From JBBRHQ01 sp963738305 (lineage in GTDB: Bacteria > Actinomycetota > Thermoleophilia > Solirubrobacterales > 70-9), in assembly GCA_963738305.1 (NCBI GenBank), contig CAVTVU010000005.1:124001-188000 (forward strand): a stretch of 64,000 nt of DNA, written 5' to 3'. Below the pieces are notes generated by a model that saw only the letters and a program-made list of their open reading frames with translations, was not told the origin of the DNA and made no database searches. Position numbers and translations under genes: made by a program. Of the stretch, positions 26,011 through 34,478 are shown piece by piece (the stretch's first letter is position 1; every line of letters begins with the position of its first letter).

Positions 26011-27234
26011 CTACTCCTCGAGCCGGTCGGCGATCAGCCGCGCCAGCGCCAGCGAGGAGGTGGCGGCGGGGGAGGGGGCGTTGCGGACGTGTACGGCGTG
26101 CTCGGTGCGGTGCAGGACGAAGTCGTCGACCAGCTTCCCGTCCCGGGCAAGTGCCTGGGCGCGAATCCCGGCCGGGCCGTGGCTGACCGCGGCGCCGCGC
26201 ATCTCCGGCACGAAACGGGCCGCCTCGGCGACGAAGGAGCGGCGGCTCGCGGCACGGCGGATCTCCTCGAGGCCGGTGCGCCAGTGCCGGCGGATCAGCC
26301 GCCAGGTCCCCGGCCAGGCGACGGTCGCTGCGACGTCGCGAGGGCGGATCGACCGCAGGCGGTACGCGTCGCGCGCCGGCGCCAGCAGAGCGCTGGGCCC
26401 GATCAGAAGCTCGCCGGCGAAGTTGCGGGTCAGGTGGGCGCCGAGGAAGGGCAGGTCGGGGTCGGGCACGGGGTAGACGTTGGCCCGCACCAGCCGGTCG
26501 GCATCCCCCTCGACACGAAGGTAGGCGCCGCGGAAGGGGACGATCCGCGGGTCCTCGGGGGCGCCGCAGGAAACCGCGAGGCGATCCGACCACAGTCCCG
26601 CGCAGAAGACCGCCTGGCGCGCCGAGGTGCTACTGCCCTCATGCTCGAGGGCAATCCCCGCGCCTTTCGGCACCGCGCCGCGCACCTCGGTGCCGAGGTG
26701 GACGCTCCCTCCGGCCGCCGTCACGTCCTCGCCGTAGGCGCGGGCGACGGCGACGAAGTCGACGACGCCGGTCGCCGGCGAGTGCAGTGCCGCAATCCCG
26801 CTTGCGTGCGGCTCGACCTCGGCGATCTCCTCGGCGGCGAGCCTGCGCAGGCCCTCCACCCGGTTCTCGACGCCCCGTCGTTCCAGCTCGTCGAGCCGCG
26901 GCAGCTCCTCCGCAGCGGTCGCGACGATCAGCTTTCCCGAACGGTCGTAGGGAACACCCCTCTCGTCGCAATAGGCATAGAGGTCGCGCATGCCCTCCAC
27001 ACACAGCCGCGCCTTCAGCGATCCAGGCGCGTAGTAGATGCCGGCATGGACGACACCGCTGGAGCGTCCGGTCTGGTGGCGCCCGATCTCCGGTTCTGCC
27101 TCGAGCACGCAGAGCCTCGCCCCTGGCCGGCGCACCAGCAGCTCACGGGCGACCGAGAGCCCGATGATGCCGCCGCCGACGATTGCGACGTCGCATTCCT
27201 TTGGTGGTGGAGAATCGCTGAAGGCGCGGCTCAC
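26011..27234 (-). CDS. lhgO: L-2-hydroxyglutarate oxidase (FAD-dependent, LhgO family)
   Basis: This 407-residue protein of the DAO fold has the FAD motif VAIVGGGIIGLSVARELL (residues 16-33), then the family block GRHQTGRSSGVVHAGIYYAPGSLKARLCVEG, VPFRGAYLRV, and VRNAPSPAATSSLALA at the end. These segments are diagnostic for LhgO/YgaF. It oxidises L-2-hydroxyglutarate to 2-oxoglutarate, passing electrons to the membrane pool or oxygen. GTG at 27234 follows TAACGT by 8 bases, a leaderless arrangement divergent from the crotonase gene. Confidence 0.9.
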   Translation of the reverse strand: MSRAFSDSPPPKECDVAIVGGGIIGLSVARELLVRRPGARLCVLEAEPEIGRHQTGRSSGVVHAGIYYAPGSLKARLCVEGMRDLYAYCDERGVPYDRSGKLIVATAAEELPRLDELERRGVENRVEGLRRLAAEEIAEVEPHASGIAALHSPATGVVDFVAVARAYGEDVTAAGGSVHLGTEVRGAVPKGAGIALEHEGSSTSARQAVFCAGLWSDRLAVSCGAPEDPRIVPFRGAYLRVEGDADRLVRANVYPVPDPDLPFLGAHLTRNFAGELLIGPSALLAPARDAYRLRSIRPRDVAATVAWPGTWRLIRRHWRTGLEEIRRAASRRSFVAEAARFVPEMRGAAVSHGPAGIRAQALARDGKLVDDFVLHRTEHAVHVRNAPSPAATSSLALARLIADRLEE

Positions 27235-27285
27235 GGGCCGCCACGTTAGGCGAAGCCTCGGAGTGCCGACCGCGAGCCCGGCAAA

Positions 27286-27291
27286 TAGGCT
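27286..27291 (+). promoter_or_regulatory. Probable -10 box upstream of the crotonase gene
   Basis: TAGGCT lies 32 bases before GTG 27324. Unlike the leaderless cases here, a purine-rich ribosome site (GAGGAAGAGGA) follows. Confidence 0.4.
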
Positions 27292-27323
27292 GGCCGCCGA
27301 CCGCCGAAGCGAGAGGAAGAGGA

Positions 27324-28250
27324 GTGCAAGTGGACGAGTTGAGCACGGTCGCCTTCGAGCGCGAGGGGCGGATCGCCCGCATCACCCTCGACCGGCCCGA
27401 GCGCGGCAACGGCATCACCAATCGGATGGCGGCGGAGATCGCGGCCTGCGTCGAGGAGGCGAACCTCGACCCCGAGGTGCATGCGATCGCGCTGGCCGGC
27501 AACGGCAGCGGATTTTGCGGCGGCTATGACCTGGTCGCCTCGGCCGAGGGCGAGATGAGCGGCCTGGCCGGCGAGGCGGTTCCCGAGGGCTCGCCGCTCG
27601 ACCCGGCCGTGATCGCCGCCAACCACGCGCCCGGGAGCGACTGGGACCCGGTCACCGACTACCAGTTCATGTCGCGAAACGTGCGTGGGTTCATGAGCCT
27701 CTTCCACTCCGAGAAGCCGGTGCTCTGCAAGGTGCACGGCTACTGCGTCGCCGGCGGCACCGACCTGGCGCTGTGCTCGGACCTGCTGGTGATCGCCGAG
27801 GACGCGAAGATCGGCTACCCGCCGGCCCGCGTCTGGGGGTCGCCGACCACGGCGATCTGGGCGCACCGGATCGGGATCATGCGGGCCAAGCGGCTGCTCC
27901 TGACCGGCGACTCGCTGACCGGCGCGGAGGCGGCCGAGTGGGGGCTGGCGACCGAAGCGGCGCCGGCGGCCGAGCTGGATGAGTGCTTCGAGTGCCTCCT
28001 CGCCCGCGTCGCGCGCCTCCCGATCAACCAGCTGGTGATGATGAAGCTGCTGACCAACCAGGTCGCCTACGCGCAGGGCCTGCACCAGACGCAGATCCTC
28101 GGGACCTTCTTCGATGGGATTGCCCGCCACACCGAGGAGGGCCATGCCTTCGTCCGTCGCGCCGCCGAGGCGGGGTTCAAGCAGGCTGTGCGCGACCGCG
28201 ACGAGCCGTTCGGCGACTTCGGGCTCGAGGGCTTCGGGGTCAGCCAATAG
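27324..28250 (+). CDS. Crotonase-family protein (enoyl-CoA hydratase/isomerase)
   Basis: This 308-residue protein opens with IARITLDRPERGNGITNRM. The first loop is GNGSGFCGGYDLVASAEG and the second is KVHGYCVAGGTDLALCSDLLV; the active region reads IGYPPARVWGSPTTAIWAHRIG. An insert of about 35 residues after the first loop is unusual and is shared with a subfamily often found in high-GC actinobacteria. Two GTG codons (27324 and 27330) are possible starts; the second sits better after GAGGAAGAGGA. Substrate unknown. Confidence 0.85.
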   Translation: MQVDELSTVAFEREGRIARITLDRPERGNGITNRMAAEIAACVEEANLDPEVHAIALAGNGSGFCGGYDLVASAEGEMSGLAGEAVPEGSPLDPAVIAANHAPGSDWDPVTDYQFMSRNVRGFMSLFHSEKPVLCKVHGYCVAGGTDLALCSDLLVIAEDAKIGYPPARVWGSPTTAIWAHRIGIMRAKRLLLTGDSLTGAEAAEWGLATEAAPAAELDECFECLLARVARLPINQLVMMKLLTNQVAYAQGLHQTQILGTFFDGIARHTEEGHAFVRRAAEAGFKQAVRDRDEPFGDFGLEGFGVSQ

Positions 28251-28260
28251 GGTCCCGGCG

Positions 28261-28689
28261 GTGCCGCGCCGAACCAACTCAGAGGTGACTCCGGAATCGA
28301 TCCGCGAGAGGATCGCCGGGTCCTTCCCCGACCAGCTCGGTATCGACCCGCTCGAGATCACCGAGGCCAGGGCGATCGGGCGCGTCCTCGTCGACGAGCG
28401 GCACCTCCATCCCGGCGGCTTCGTCCACGGTGGCGCCTGGGTCGCGCTCGCCGACAGCGTCGCCGCCTGGGGGACGTTCCGCAACCTCCCGCCGGGCTAC
28501 GATTTCACCACCGTCGAGATGAAGCTCAACGTATTCGCCGCGGCGGCCGCGGGAGACGAGCTGATCGCCACCGCAGAGCCGCACCACATCGGTGGCCGCA
28601 CCCAGGTCTGGCAGGTGCGGATCCACCGCGTGGAGCGCCAGGTGGCCCTGTTCACCGTCACCCAGTTCGTGATCGAGCCCCCCGCCTGA
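28261..28689 (+). CDS. PaaI-family thioesterase (hotdog fold)
   Basis: This 142-residue protein has the hotdog core: HLHPGGFVHGGAWVALADSVAAWGTF with the HGG active-site pattern, followed by TVEMKLNVFAAAAAGDELIATAE and the terminal strand. It hydrolyses an aryl- or acyl-CoA thioester. GTG 28261 or GTG 28285 may start it. It follows the crotonase gene after 10 bases and precedes the sulfatase by one base, so the three form one transcript. Confidence 0.85.
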   Translation: MPRRTNSEVTPESIRERIAGSFPDQLGIDPLEITEARAIGRVLVDERHLHPGGFVHGGAWVALADSVAAWGTFRNLPPGYDFTTVEMKLNVFAAAAAGDELIATAEPHHIGGRTQVWQVRIHRVERQVALFTVTQFVIEPPA

Positions 28690-28690
28690 G

Positions 28691-30382
28691 ATGACTGCGA
28701 CGGGGTCCGGCCGCCCGCCCAACATCGTCGTCCTGATCACTGATCAGCAGCGCGCCACGAGGCACTGGCCCGAGGACCCAGGCTGGCTGCGCGAGCTGAT
28801 GCCGAACGAGGCCGAGCTGGAGCGAACCGCGCTGCGCTTCACCAACGCGTTCTGCAACACCGCGATGTGCTCGCCGAGCCGCTCGACCCTCTTCACCGGC
28901 CTCTACCCGGCTCGCCACGGCGTGCCGCTCACCCTGACCGCCGCCGACCTGAAGCCCGACCCGCGGAACACCCCCGCGGTGGTCCGGGAGCTGGCCCGGA
29001 TCCTGCGCCGGCCAGGGGCCCCTCGCCGGCGGGCGCTCGAGGGCTTTGCCCGAGGGGCGCTGCGGCGGACGACGGGTGGGGGGGAGCCGGAGCTCTCGCC
29101 CTCGGTCCCGAACCTCGCCGGAATGCTGCGCTCGGCCGGGTACGAGGTTGCCTATAAGGGCAAGTGGCACCTGACGCAGCCGCTCGATCGAAATGGCTGG
29201 TCCGAGCGCGACTCCGAGATGATCGAGCGCGATTTCGGCTTCGCCGAGTGGGACCCGCCCGATGCCGGCGAGAACGCGAAGGCCGATAACTTCGGCGGGG
29301 GAAACGTCGGGCCCCTCGGACAGGGCTGGGACGAGGTCTACATGCGGGGGGTCGAGCGCTGGCTGGGACGCTCCGACCTTCCCGAGCCCTTCTGCCTGGT
29401 GGTCTCGCTTGTCAACCCGCATGACGTCCTCGGATTCCCGGCGTCCTATGAGCGCGGCGGCTACAGCGATTCGTCCTTCCGCGATCTCGCCGTCGGGCTG
29501 CCGCCGACGATTGACGAGGACCTGAGCTCGAAGCCCAGCACCCACACCCTGATGCAGATGGGAATGACCGCCTACATGGGGCCGCTCAGCAACCGCCGCG
29601 CCCAACTCGACTACGTCAACTTCTACGCCTACCTCCATCGAGTCGTCGATCGCCACATCGGTCGCCTCCTCGCCTGTCTCGGCGATCCCGCCAGCCCCGA
29701 CTCCCTCCGCGCCCGGACCGTGATCGTGCGCACCTCCGATCACGGCGAGATGGGTCTGTCCCACGGCGGCCTGCGGCAGAAGGCTTTCAATGCCTACGAG
29801 GAGACGATCCACGTGCCGATGGTCGTCTCCAACCCGGTGCTGTTCCCGCAGCCGGCACGCTCTCCGGCGCTGGCCTCACTCATAGACGTGCTGCCGACGA
29901 TCGCCACCCTGGCCGGAGCCGAGCCCCCGGCGGAAATCCAGGGGCGCGACCTCTCGCCGGTACTGGCGCGGCACGCCGCGCCGGCGAGGGATCGCGACGC
30001 CGACGGGGTCAACTACGGCGTGCTCCACAACCACCCCAACCCTGCCGAATCGGTTCAGGATTCGCTCCACTTCACCTACGACGACCACCAGGCGGCGACC
30101 GCGATGGCCGACGCCCCGGGGCAGCCGAACCGGGTCCGCTGCGTCCACGACGGCAGGCGCAAGTACGCGGTCTACCTCGACCCCAACGGGAAGGTCCCGG
30201 CCGAGTTTGAGATGTACGACATCGAGCGCGATCCCGACGAGCGCCACAACCTGGTCGACGTCCATAGCGGGGAGGCTCGAGCTCCCGCCGATCGGGCCCT
30301 GCGCGAGGAGCTGAGCGAGCGCCTGGCGGCGACGATGGCCGAGCACGGCACCGGCCTGCCCGGCGCCCGGCCCTTGGTCTAG
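28691..30382 (+). CDS. Sulfatase (type I, formylglycine-dependent)
   Basis: This 563-residue protein has the metal motif NIVVLITDQQRAT at the start and the modification site CSPSRSTLFTG, where Cys is oxidised to formylglycine. GKWHLTQPLDRNGW and RTSDHGEMGLSHGG complete the active site. No signal peptide is visible, so it is cytoplasmic or a phosphonate-type relative. It has an insert (residues about 104-138, Arg-rich) between the first sites. No sulfatase-activating enzyme occurs in the window. It converges with the P-type ATPase gene, overlapping by 4 bases. Confidence 0.87.
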   Translation: MTATGSGRPPNIVVLITDQQRATRHWPEDPGWLRELMPNEAELERTALRFTNAFCNTAMCSPSRSTLFTGLYPARHGVPLTLTAADLKPDPRNTPAVVRELARILRRPGAPRRRALEGFARGALRRTTGGGEPELSPSVPNLAGMLRSAGYEVAYKGKWHLTQPLDRNGWSERDSEMIERDFGFAEWDPPDAGENAKADNFGGGNVGPLGQGWDEVYMRGVERWLGRSDLPEPFCLVVSLVNPHDVLGFPASYERGGYSDSSFRDLAVGLPPTIDEDLSSKPSTHTLMQMGMTAYMGPLSNRRAQLDYVNFYAYLHRVVDRHIGRLLACLGDPASPDSLRARTVIVRTSDHGEMGLSHGGLRQKAFNAYEETIHVPMVVSNPVLFPQPARSPALASLIDVLPTIATLAGAEPPAEIQGRDLSPVLARHAAPARDRDADGVNYGVLHNHPNPAESVQDSLHFTYDDHQAATAMADAPGQPNRVRCVHDGRRKYAVYLDPNGKVPAEFEMYDIERDPDERHNLVDVHSGEARAPADRALREELSERLAATMAEHGTGLPGARPLV

Positions 30383-32886
30383 GCCGAGTCTCCTCCGCGG
30401 CCACGCCGCAGCAGACGACCTGCGGCGCGCCCCGCTCCCCTCGCCGCCTCGGGAACCGGGACGTGGATCGGCGCCGGGCCCTCCTCGTCGGTCGTGATGT
30501 CGGGGGCCTCGAGGCTCTGGATCTGCGGCAGGCGCCAGAGCACGCTGGCGATTATCAGCCCGAACGCCGCCGAGAAGAGCGCGAGGAACCACTGCAGCGC
30601 GGTGAGGATGCTCATCTGGAAGAACTCGCGCACCGGGGGCGTCGCCAGCCCGAGCGCGAACAGCGCACCGAGGCCCGCGACCATCGCCAGCATGTAGGTC
30701 TGGATCGCGATGTGCTCTCGCCCCGGGCCGCGCTCGAGCAGCAGCACGAAGCTGAGACCGAGGATGATCAGGGTCGTGGTCGCCGCCGTGCGCCCGTCCT
30801 CGAGCGTGCCACCGAAGATCGTGTCGACGAGGAGGAAGGAGAGGATCGACCCGAGCGCCATCGCGAGCCCGGCCGGGACCGCGAAGGCGGCCAGCGATCG
30901 CAGCAGGCGGCCGCGGTAGAGCGGCCCGTCGGAAGGGGCCAGGGCGAGGACGAAGGAGGGGATCCCGATGGTCAGCAGCGCCGCCAGGGTGAGGTGCCGG
31001 GGGAGGAAAGGGAAGGCGAAGCCGGGCACCGCGACCAGCAGGATCAGCGCCGCGGCGTAGACCGTCTTGGTCAGATACAGCCGCCCGAGTCGGTGCACGT
31101 TGCGGGCGATCCGCCGACCCTCGGCCACGGCCTGAGGCAGGCGCGAGAACTCGTCCTCGAGCAGGACGACGTCGGCGACCCCCTTGGTCACTTGGCTGCC
31201 GGAGCCCATCGCCACCGCCATCCTGGCCCGCTTCAGCGCCGGCACGTCGTTGACGCCGTCGCCGATCATCGCGGTGTAGCGGCCCGACTCGGAGAGCGCC
31301 CCAACCAGCGACTTCTTCTGCTCGGGCTTGATCCGGCAGAAGACGCTGTTTCGCTCCGCCGCCTCGGCCAGCATCTCGGGGTCCTCGGGAAGCTGGCTTC
31401 CTTCGATCACCCCGGCATCGTGGGGCACGCCGACCGAGTAGGCGACGGCGGTCACCGTCTCACGGGCGTCGCCGGAGATCAGCTTCAGGTCGACCTCCTC
31501 GGAGCGGATGAACTCGACCGTCTCGGCGGCGTCGGGGCGGAGGTTCTCGGTCATCACGACCAGCGCCCGCGGCGAGATCGGCGGCGGCGGGGCAGTTGCC
31601 GGATCGTCAGGAAGGGGTCCGCTGGCCTCACCGAAGGCGACCACCCGCCGTCCGGCCCGCGTCTCCTCGCGCAGCTTCGCCTCGAGCGCCGGGGTCAGCT
31701 CCAGCGCCCCGGAGTCGACGAGCACGTCGGGGGCGCCGAGCACGTAGCTGGCACCGGGCCCGCCGCCGTCGAGCGTCAGGCCGCTCCATTTCCACTCCGA
31801 GGAGAAGGGGACCTCGGCGGTGACCGTCTCGGGGCGGGCGGGGAAGCGCTCCGCGATCGCCTCCAGGGTGCGGTTGCGATCGCCGGCGCTGGCGGCGAAG
31901 CGGGCGAGGGCGCGATGGACTGCTTCGGGGTCGGAGGGGTTCGCCGGCTCGACCGAGCTCAGGTCAAGCCTGCCGTCGGTGAGGGTGCCGGTCTTGTCGA
32001 CGCAGATCGTGTCGACGGCCGCCAGCGACTCGGTGCCGCTCATCTGCTGCACCAGGGTCCCCCGGCGCGCCAGCCGAACCGCCGCGACCGCGAAGGTGAC
32101 GCTCATCAGCAGGACCAGCCCCTCCGGGATCAGGGTGATCAATCCTGCCGTTGCGGTCTGCGCCGCCTCGGTCAGGCCGACACTGCGCACGTTGAGGGCG
32201 ACGATCAGCAGGACCGCGAGCGGGAGCATCAGGTAGGTGCAGGCGAGGATCACCCGGTTGACCTCCTCCTGGAGCGGGGAGGGGGGGTGGCGGAAGGTCC
32301 TCGCCTCGCCCGCGATGCTGCCGGCGTAGCTCTGCTCGCGGACGGCGTCGACCTCGTAGTAGCCCGATCCGGAGACGCAGTATGAGCCCGACAGCGCCCG
32401 CTCTCCGAGGCCCTTGCGGACGCCGTCGGCCTCGCCGGTCAGCACTGACTCGTCCAGCGTCATGCCCCGGGTGCTCACCACCTCGCCGTCGGCCACGAGC
32501 TGGTCGCCGGGCTCGATCTCGACGATGTCGCCCGGCACGACCTCGGAGGAGAGGAGCTCGACCACGGCGCCATCGCGGATCACCCGAGCCCGGGGGGCGA
32601 CCACGACCGCGAGCTCGTCGAGGGTCCGCTTCGCCTTCAGCTCCTGGCGGATCCCGATGTAGGAGTTGATGATCGCGATCAGCCCGAAGATCGCGTCGGC
32701 GAACAGCCCGAGCGAGACGATCAGGACGAAGAAGACGCCGATGATCGCGTTGAAGAGGGTGAAGACGTTGCCGGCGACGATGCTCGAGGTCGAACGCGAG
32801 GAGGTCGCCTCGGCCGGCCCGAGCTGCTTCAGCCGCGCCGCGGCCTCCTCGCTGGTCAGGCCCCTCTCAATCGCGGCGTCGGTCAC
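30379..32886 (-). CDS. Cation-transporting P-type ATPase (CtpE-like)
   Basis: This 835-residue pump has LTGEADGV (actuator), the membrane motif LITLIPEGLVLLMSV, the phosphorylation site ICVDKTGTLTDG, MIGDGVNDVPALKRARMAVAMGSG, and about ten membrane helices. The IPEGL motif, short N-terminus and lack of metal-binding domains match mycobacterial CtpE, a calcium importer. GTG at 32886 begins the conserved N-terminal ERGLTSEEAAARL; the ORF upstream is a shadow. Transport of calcium or another divalent cation is inferred. Confidence 0.88.
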   Translation of the reverse strand: MTDAAIERGLTSEEAAARLKQLGPAEATSSRSTSSIVAGNVFTLFNAIIGVFFVLIVSLGLFADAIFGLIAIINSYIGIRQELKAKRTLDELAVVVAPRARVIRDGAVVELLSSEVVPGDIVEIEPGDQLVADGEVVSTRGMTLDESVLTGEADGVRKGLGERALSGSYCVSGSGYYEVDAVREQSYAGSIAGEARTFRHPPSPLQEEVNRVILACTYLMLPLAVLLIVALNVRSVGLTEAAQTATAGLITLIPEGLVLLMSVTFAVAAVRLARRGTLVQQMSGTESLAAVDTICVDKTGTLTDGRLDLSSVEPANPSDPEAVHRALARFAASAGDRNRTLEAIAERFPARPETVTAEVPFSSEWKWSGLTLDGGGPGASYVLGAPDVLVDSGALELTPALEAKLREETRAGRRVVAFGEASGPLPDDPATAPPPPISPRALVVMTENLRPDAAETVEFIRSEEVDLKLISGDARETVTAVAYSVGVPHDAGVIEGSQLPEDPEMLAEAAERNSVFCRIKPEQKKSLVGALSESGRYTAMIGDGVNDVPALKRARMAVAMGSGSQVTKGVADVVLLEDEFSRLPQAVAEGRRIARNVHRLGRLYLTKTVYAAALILLVAVPGFAFPFLPRHLTLAALLTIGIPSFVLALAPSDGPLYRGRLLRSLAAFAVPAGLAMALGSILSFLLVDTIFGGTLEDGRTAATTTLIILGLSFVLLLERGPGREHIAIQTYMLAMVAGLGALFALGLATPPVREFFQMSILTALQWFLALFSAAFGLIIASVLWRLPQIQSLEAPDITTDEEGPAPIHVPVPEAARGAGRAAGRLLRRGRGGDSA

Positions 32887-32972
32887 GCAGGGATGTTTAC
32901 CGGGTCCGGTTGCGGCCCTTCGATTCCGCGATCGACGGAAAGCCGGGCTTCGGTCGACAGTCTTGGAACTTC

Positions 32973-33179
32973 CTAATTGAGCAGGTCGCCGCTCGGCCGG
33001 ACCCGTCGGTCGAGATCGCGGAGTGCGCGGCCTCGGTCGCACGAGGGACGCCCCTTTCGGGCCTGGACCACGGGCATCAAGAGGACCAACCCGGCCGCCA
33101 GCCCGAGAACCCCGACCACCGAGCCCCCGAGGAGCGAGAAGGCGATGCCGGCGATGAGCACCGCTACGGCCAAGAGCAT
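32973..33179 (-). CDS. Small two-helix membrane protein, unknown function
   Basis: This 68-residue frame has two hydrophobic segments (LLAVAVLIAGIAFSLLGG and VVGVLGLAAGLVLLMPVV) followed by an Arg-rich cytoplasmic tail. A TACCCT box lies 9 bases before its ATG, in divergent orientation to the F420 oxidoreductase. The much longer frame through this region on the same strand is a shadow. It is conserved-looking but not recognised. Confidence 0.5.
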   Translation of the reverse strand: MLLAVAVLIAGIAFSLLGGSVVGVLGLAAGLVLLMPVVQARKGRPSCDRGRALRDLDRRVRPSGDLLN

Positions 33180-33188
33180 CCTGCGATC

Positions 33189-33213
33189 AGGGTAAAGCCC
33201 GTCCGGGTAGGGT
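33189..33213. promoter_or_regulatory. Divergent leaderless promoter pair
   Basis: Minus-strand TACCCT (33189-33194) lies 9 bases before ATG 33179. Plus-strand TAGGGT (33208-33213) lies 8 bases before GTG 33222. Both fit leaderless starts, and polymerases at the two sites would exclude each other. Confidence 0.5.
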
Positions 33214-33221
33214 TCGCCGCC

Positions 33222-34283
33222 GTGTCGCTGAAGCTCGGGCTCAATCTCGGCTACTGGGGCATCGGCCCCGAAGGCGCCGAGGCGGTCGAGATTGCCCAGG
33301 CCGCGGAGGCCGCGGGCTTCGACTCGGTCTGGGTCGCCGAGGCCTACGGCTCCGACATCGTCAGCGTGCTCGCCTGGTTGGCGCCTCAGACCGAGACGAT
33401 CAAGCTCGGCGCTGCGGTGATGCAGATCCCGGCCCGGCCGCCGGCAGCCGCGGCGATGGCCGGGGCGACGATCGACAAGCTCAGCGGCGGGCGCTTCATC
33501 TTCGGCTTCGGCCCCTCGGGGCCGCAGGTCTCCGAGGGCTGGTACGGCGTCCCTTATCCCAAACCCTGGGGCCGCACCCGCGAGTACGTGGAGATCGTCC
33601 GCGAGATCATCGCCCGCAGGGGTCCGGTCACCCACCACGGGAAGCACTTCGACCTCCCGCTCCCCGGCGGAGAGGGGAAGGCGCTGAAGCTGGGTTTCCA
33701 TCCGGTGCGCGACCGCATCCCCGTCTTCCTCGGCGCGATCGGGCGCAAGTCCATTGAGATCACCGCTGAGATCGGAGACGGCTGGATCCCCGCCTTCTTC
33801 AGCATCTCCGACTTCGAGGCGATCTGGGGCGAGCACATCGAGGCCGGGCTCGAGCGGGGTGGGCGCGATCGAACCGACCTCGAGATCTCGCCCACCGTCC
33901 AGGTGGCGATCGACGGGGACACGGATGGCGCGCTGGCCGTGGTTAAGGCCGGCCTGCTGCTCTATCTCGGTGGGATGGGCAGTCGCAAGACCAACTTCTA
34001 TGTCGACCTCACCCACCGGTACGGATTCGGCGACGTCGCCGACGAGGTGCAGCGCCTCTACCAGGACGGTGATCGCGAGGCGGCTTACGCGGCGATCAGC
34101 GACGACCTCGCCCACGCCATCTCGCTGATCGGCACCGAGTCCGAGGTCGCCGAGCGGGTGGCCCGCTTCCAGGAAGCCGGCATCGATCGGCTGATCGCCT
34201 GGCCGGCCCAACTCGAACAGGCCGAGCGGTTGCACACCATCGAGCGCCTCGCCGCGATGGCGGGAGTCACTGCACCCGTTTAG
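33222..34283 (+). CDS. LLM-class F420-dependent oxidoreductase
   Basis: This 353-residue TIM-barrel protein has LKLGLNLGYWGIGPEGAEAVEIAQAAEAAGFDSVWVAEAYG (N-terminal pattern, quoted in parts), GAAVMQIPARPPAAAAMAGATIDKLSGGRFIFGFGPSGPQV and PVFLGAIGRKSIEITAEIGDGWIPAFF. This is the luciferase-like group that uses coenzyme F420. GTG 33222 is chosen from the TAGGGT box and the start of similarity. The substrate is unknown; related proteins reduce or oxidise xenobiotics and mycolic-type alcohols. Confidence 0.88.
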   Translation: MSLKLGLNLGYWGIGPEGAEAVEIAQAAEAAGFDSVWVAEAYGSDIVSVLAWLAPQTETIKLGAAVMQIPARPPAAAAMAGATIDKLSGGRFIFGFGPSGPQVSEGWYGVPYPKPWGRTREYVEIVREIIARRGPVTHHGKHFDLPLPGGEGKALKLGFHPVRDRIPVFLGAIGRKSIEITAEIGDGWIPAFFSISDFEAIWGEHIEAGLERGGRDRTDLEISPTVQVAIDGDTDGALAVVKAGLLLYLGGMGSRKTNFYVDLTHRYGFGDVADEVQRLYQDGDREAAYAAISDDLAHAISLIGTESEVAERVARFQEAGIDRLIAWPAQLEQAERLHTIERLAAMAGVTAPV

Positions 34284-34354
34284 ATGAGCGACCCCACGAC
34301 CCCGCGCGCCCGGGTGACACGCGTGGCGCTTCGCATCTCTTCGTCCTCGGGCTC

Positions 34355-34375
34355 GCCTTTGGCACCACCAAAGGC
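34355..34375. repeat. 8-bp inverted repeat
   Basis: GCCTTTGG and CCAAAGGC flank a 5-base loop (CACCA). It may end transcription of the F420 oxidoreductase gene, but it could also be coding-sequence coincidence. Confidence 0.4.
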
Positions 34376-34459
34376 TTCGCCCTGCGTCCTCGATCTGCTC
34401 GGCCACGCGCGCCCCCGGGCACGCGCGGCGATCGCGTCGCTCATCTAGCCGGATTGTCG

Positions 34460-34465
34460 TAGGCT
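34460..34465 (+). promoter_or_regulatory. Probable -10 box of the transhydrogenase operon
   Basis: TAGGCT lies 13 bases before the ATG of pntA, leaving at most a 5-7 base leader. Confidence 0.5.
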
Positions 34466-34478
34466 CTCGCGCGCCTCG

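Larger units (their letters stand above)
34284..34478. other. 195-bp gap before pntA; possible broken small membrane-protein gene
   Basis: Starting with ATGAGCGACCCC directly after the upstream stop, one frame gives MSDPTTPRARVTRVAL, and a shifted frame continues with HLFVLGLAFGTTKGFALR, which looks like a membrane helix. One indel near 34335 would join them. The evidence is thin. An 8-bp hairpin sits inside (34355-34375), and the end holds the pntA promoter. Confidence 0.3.

Noticed and set aside
30463..32385. 640-codon plus-strand frame opposite the P-type ATPase
   Set aside because: It is antisense to a complete P-type ATPase with all catalytic motifs; composition is typical of a shadow frame.
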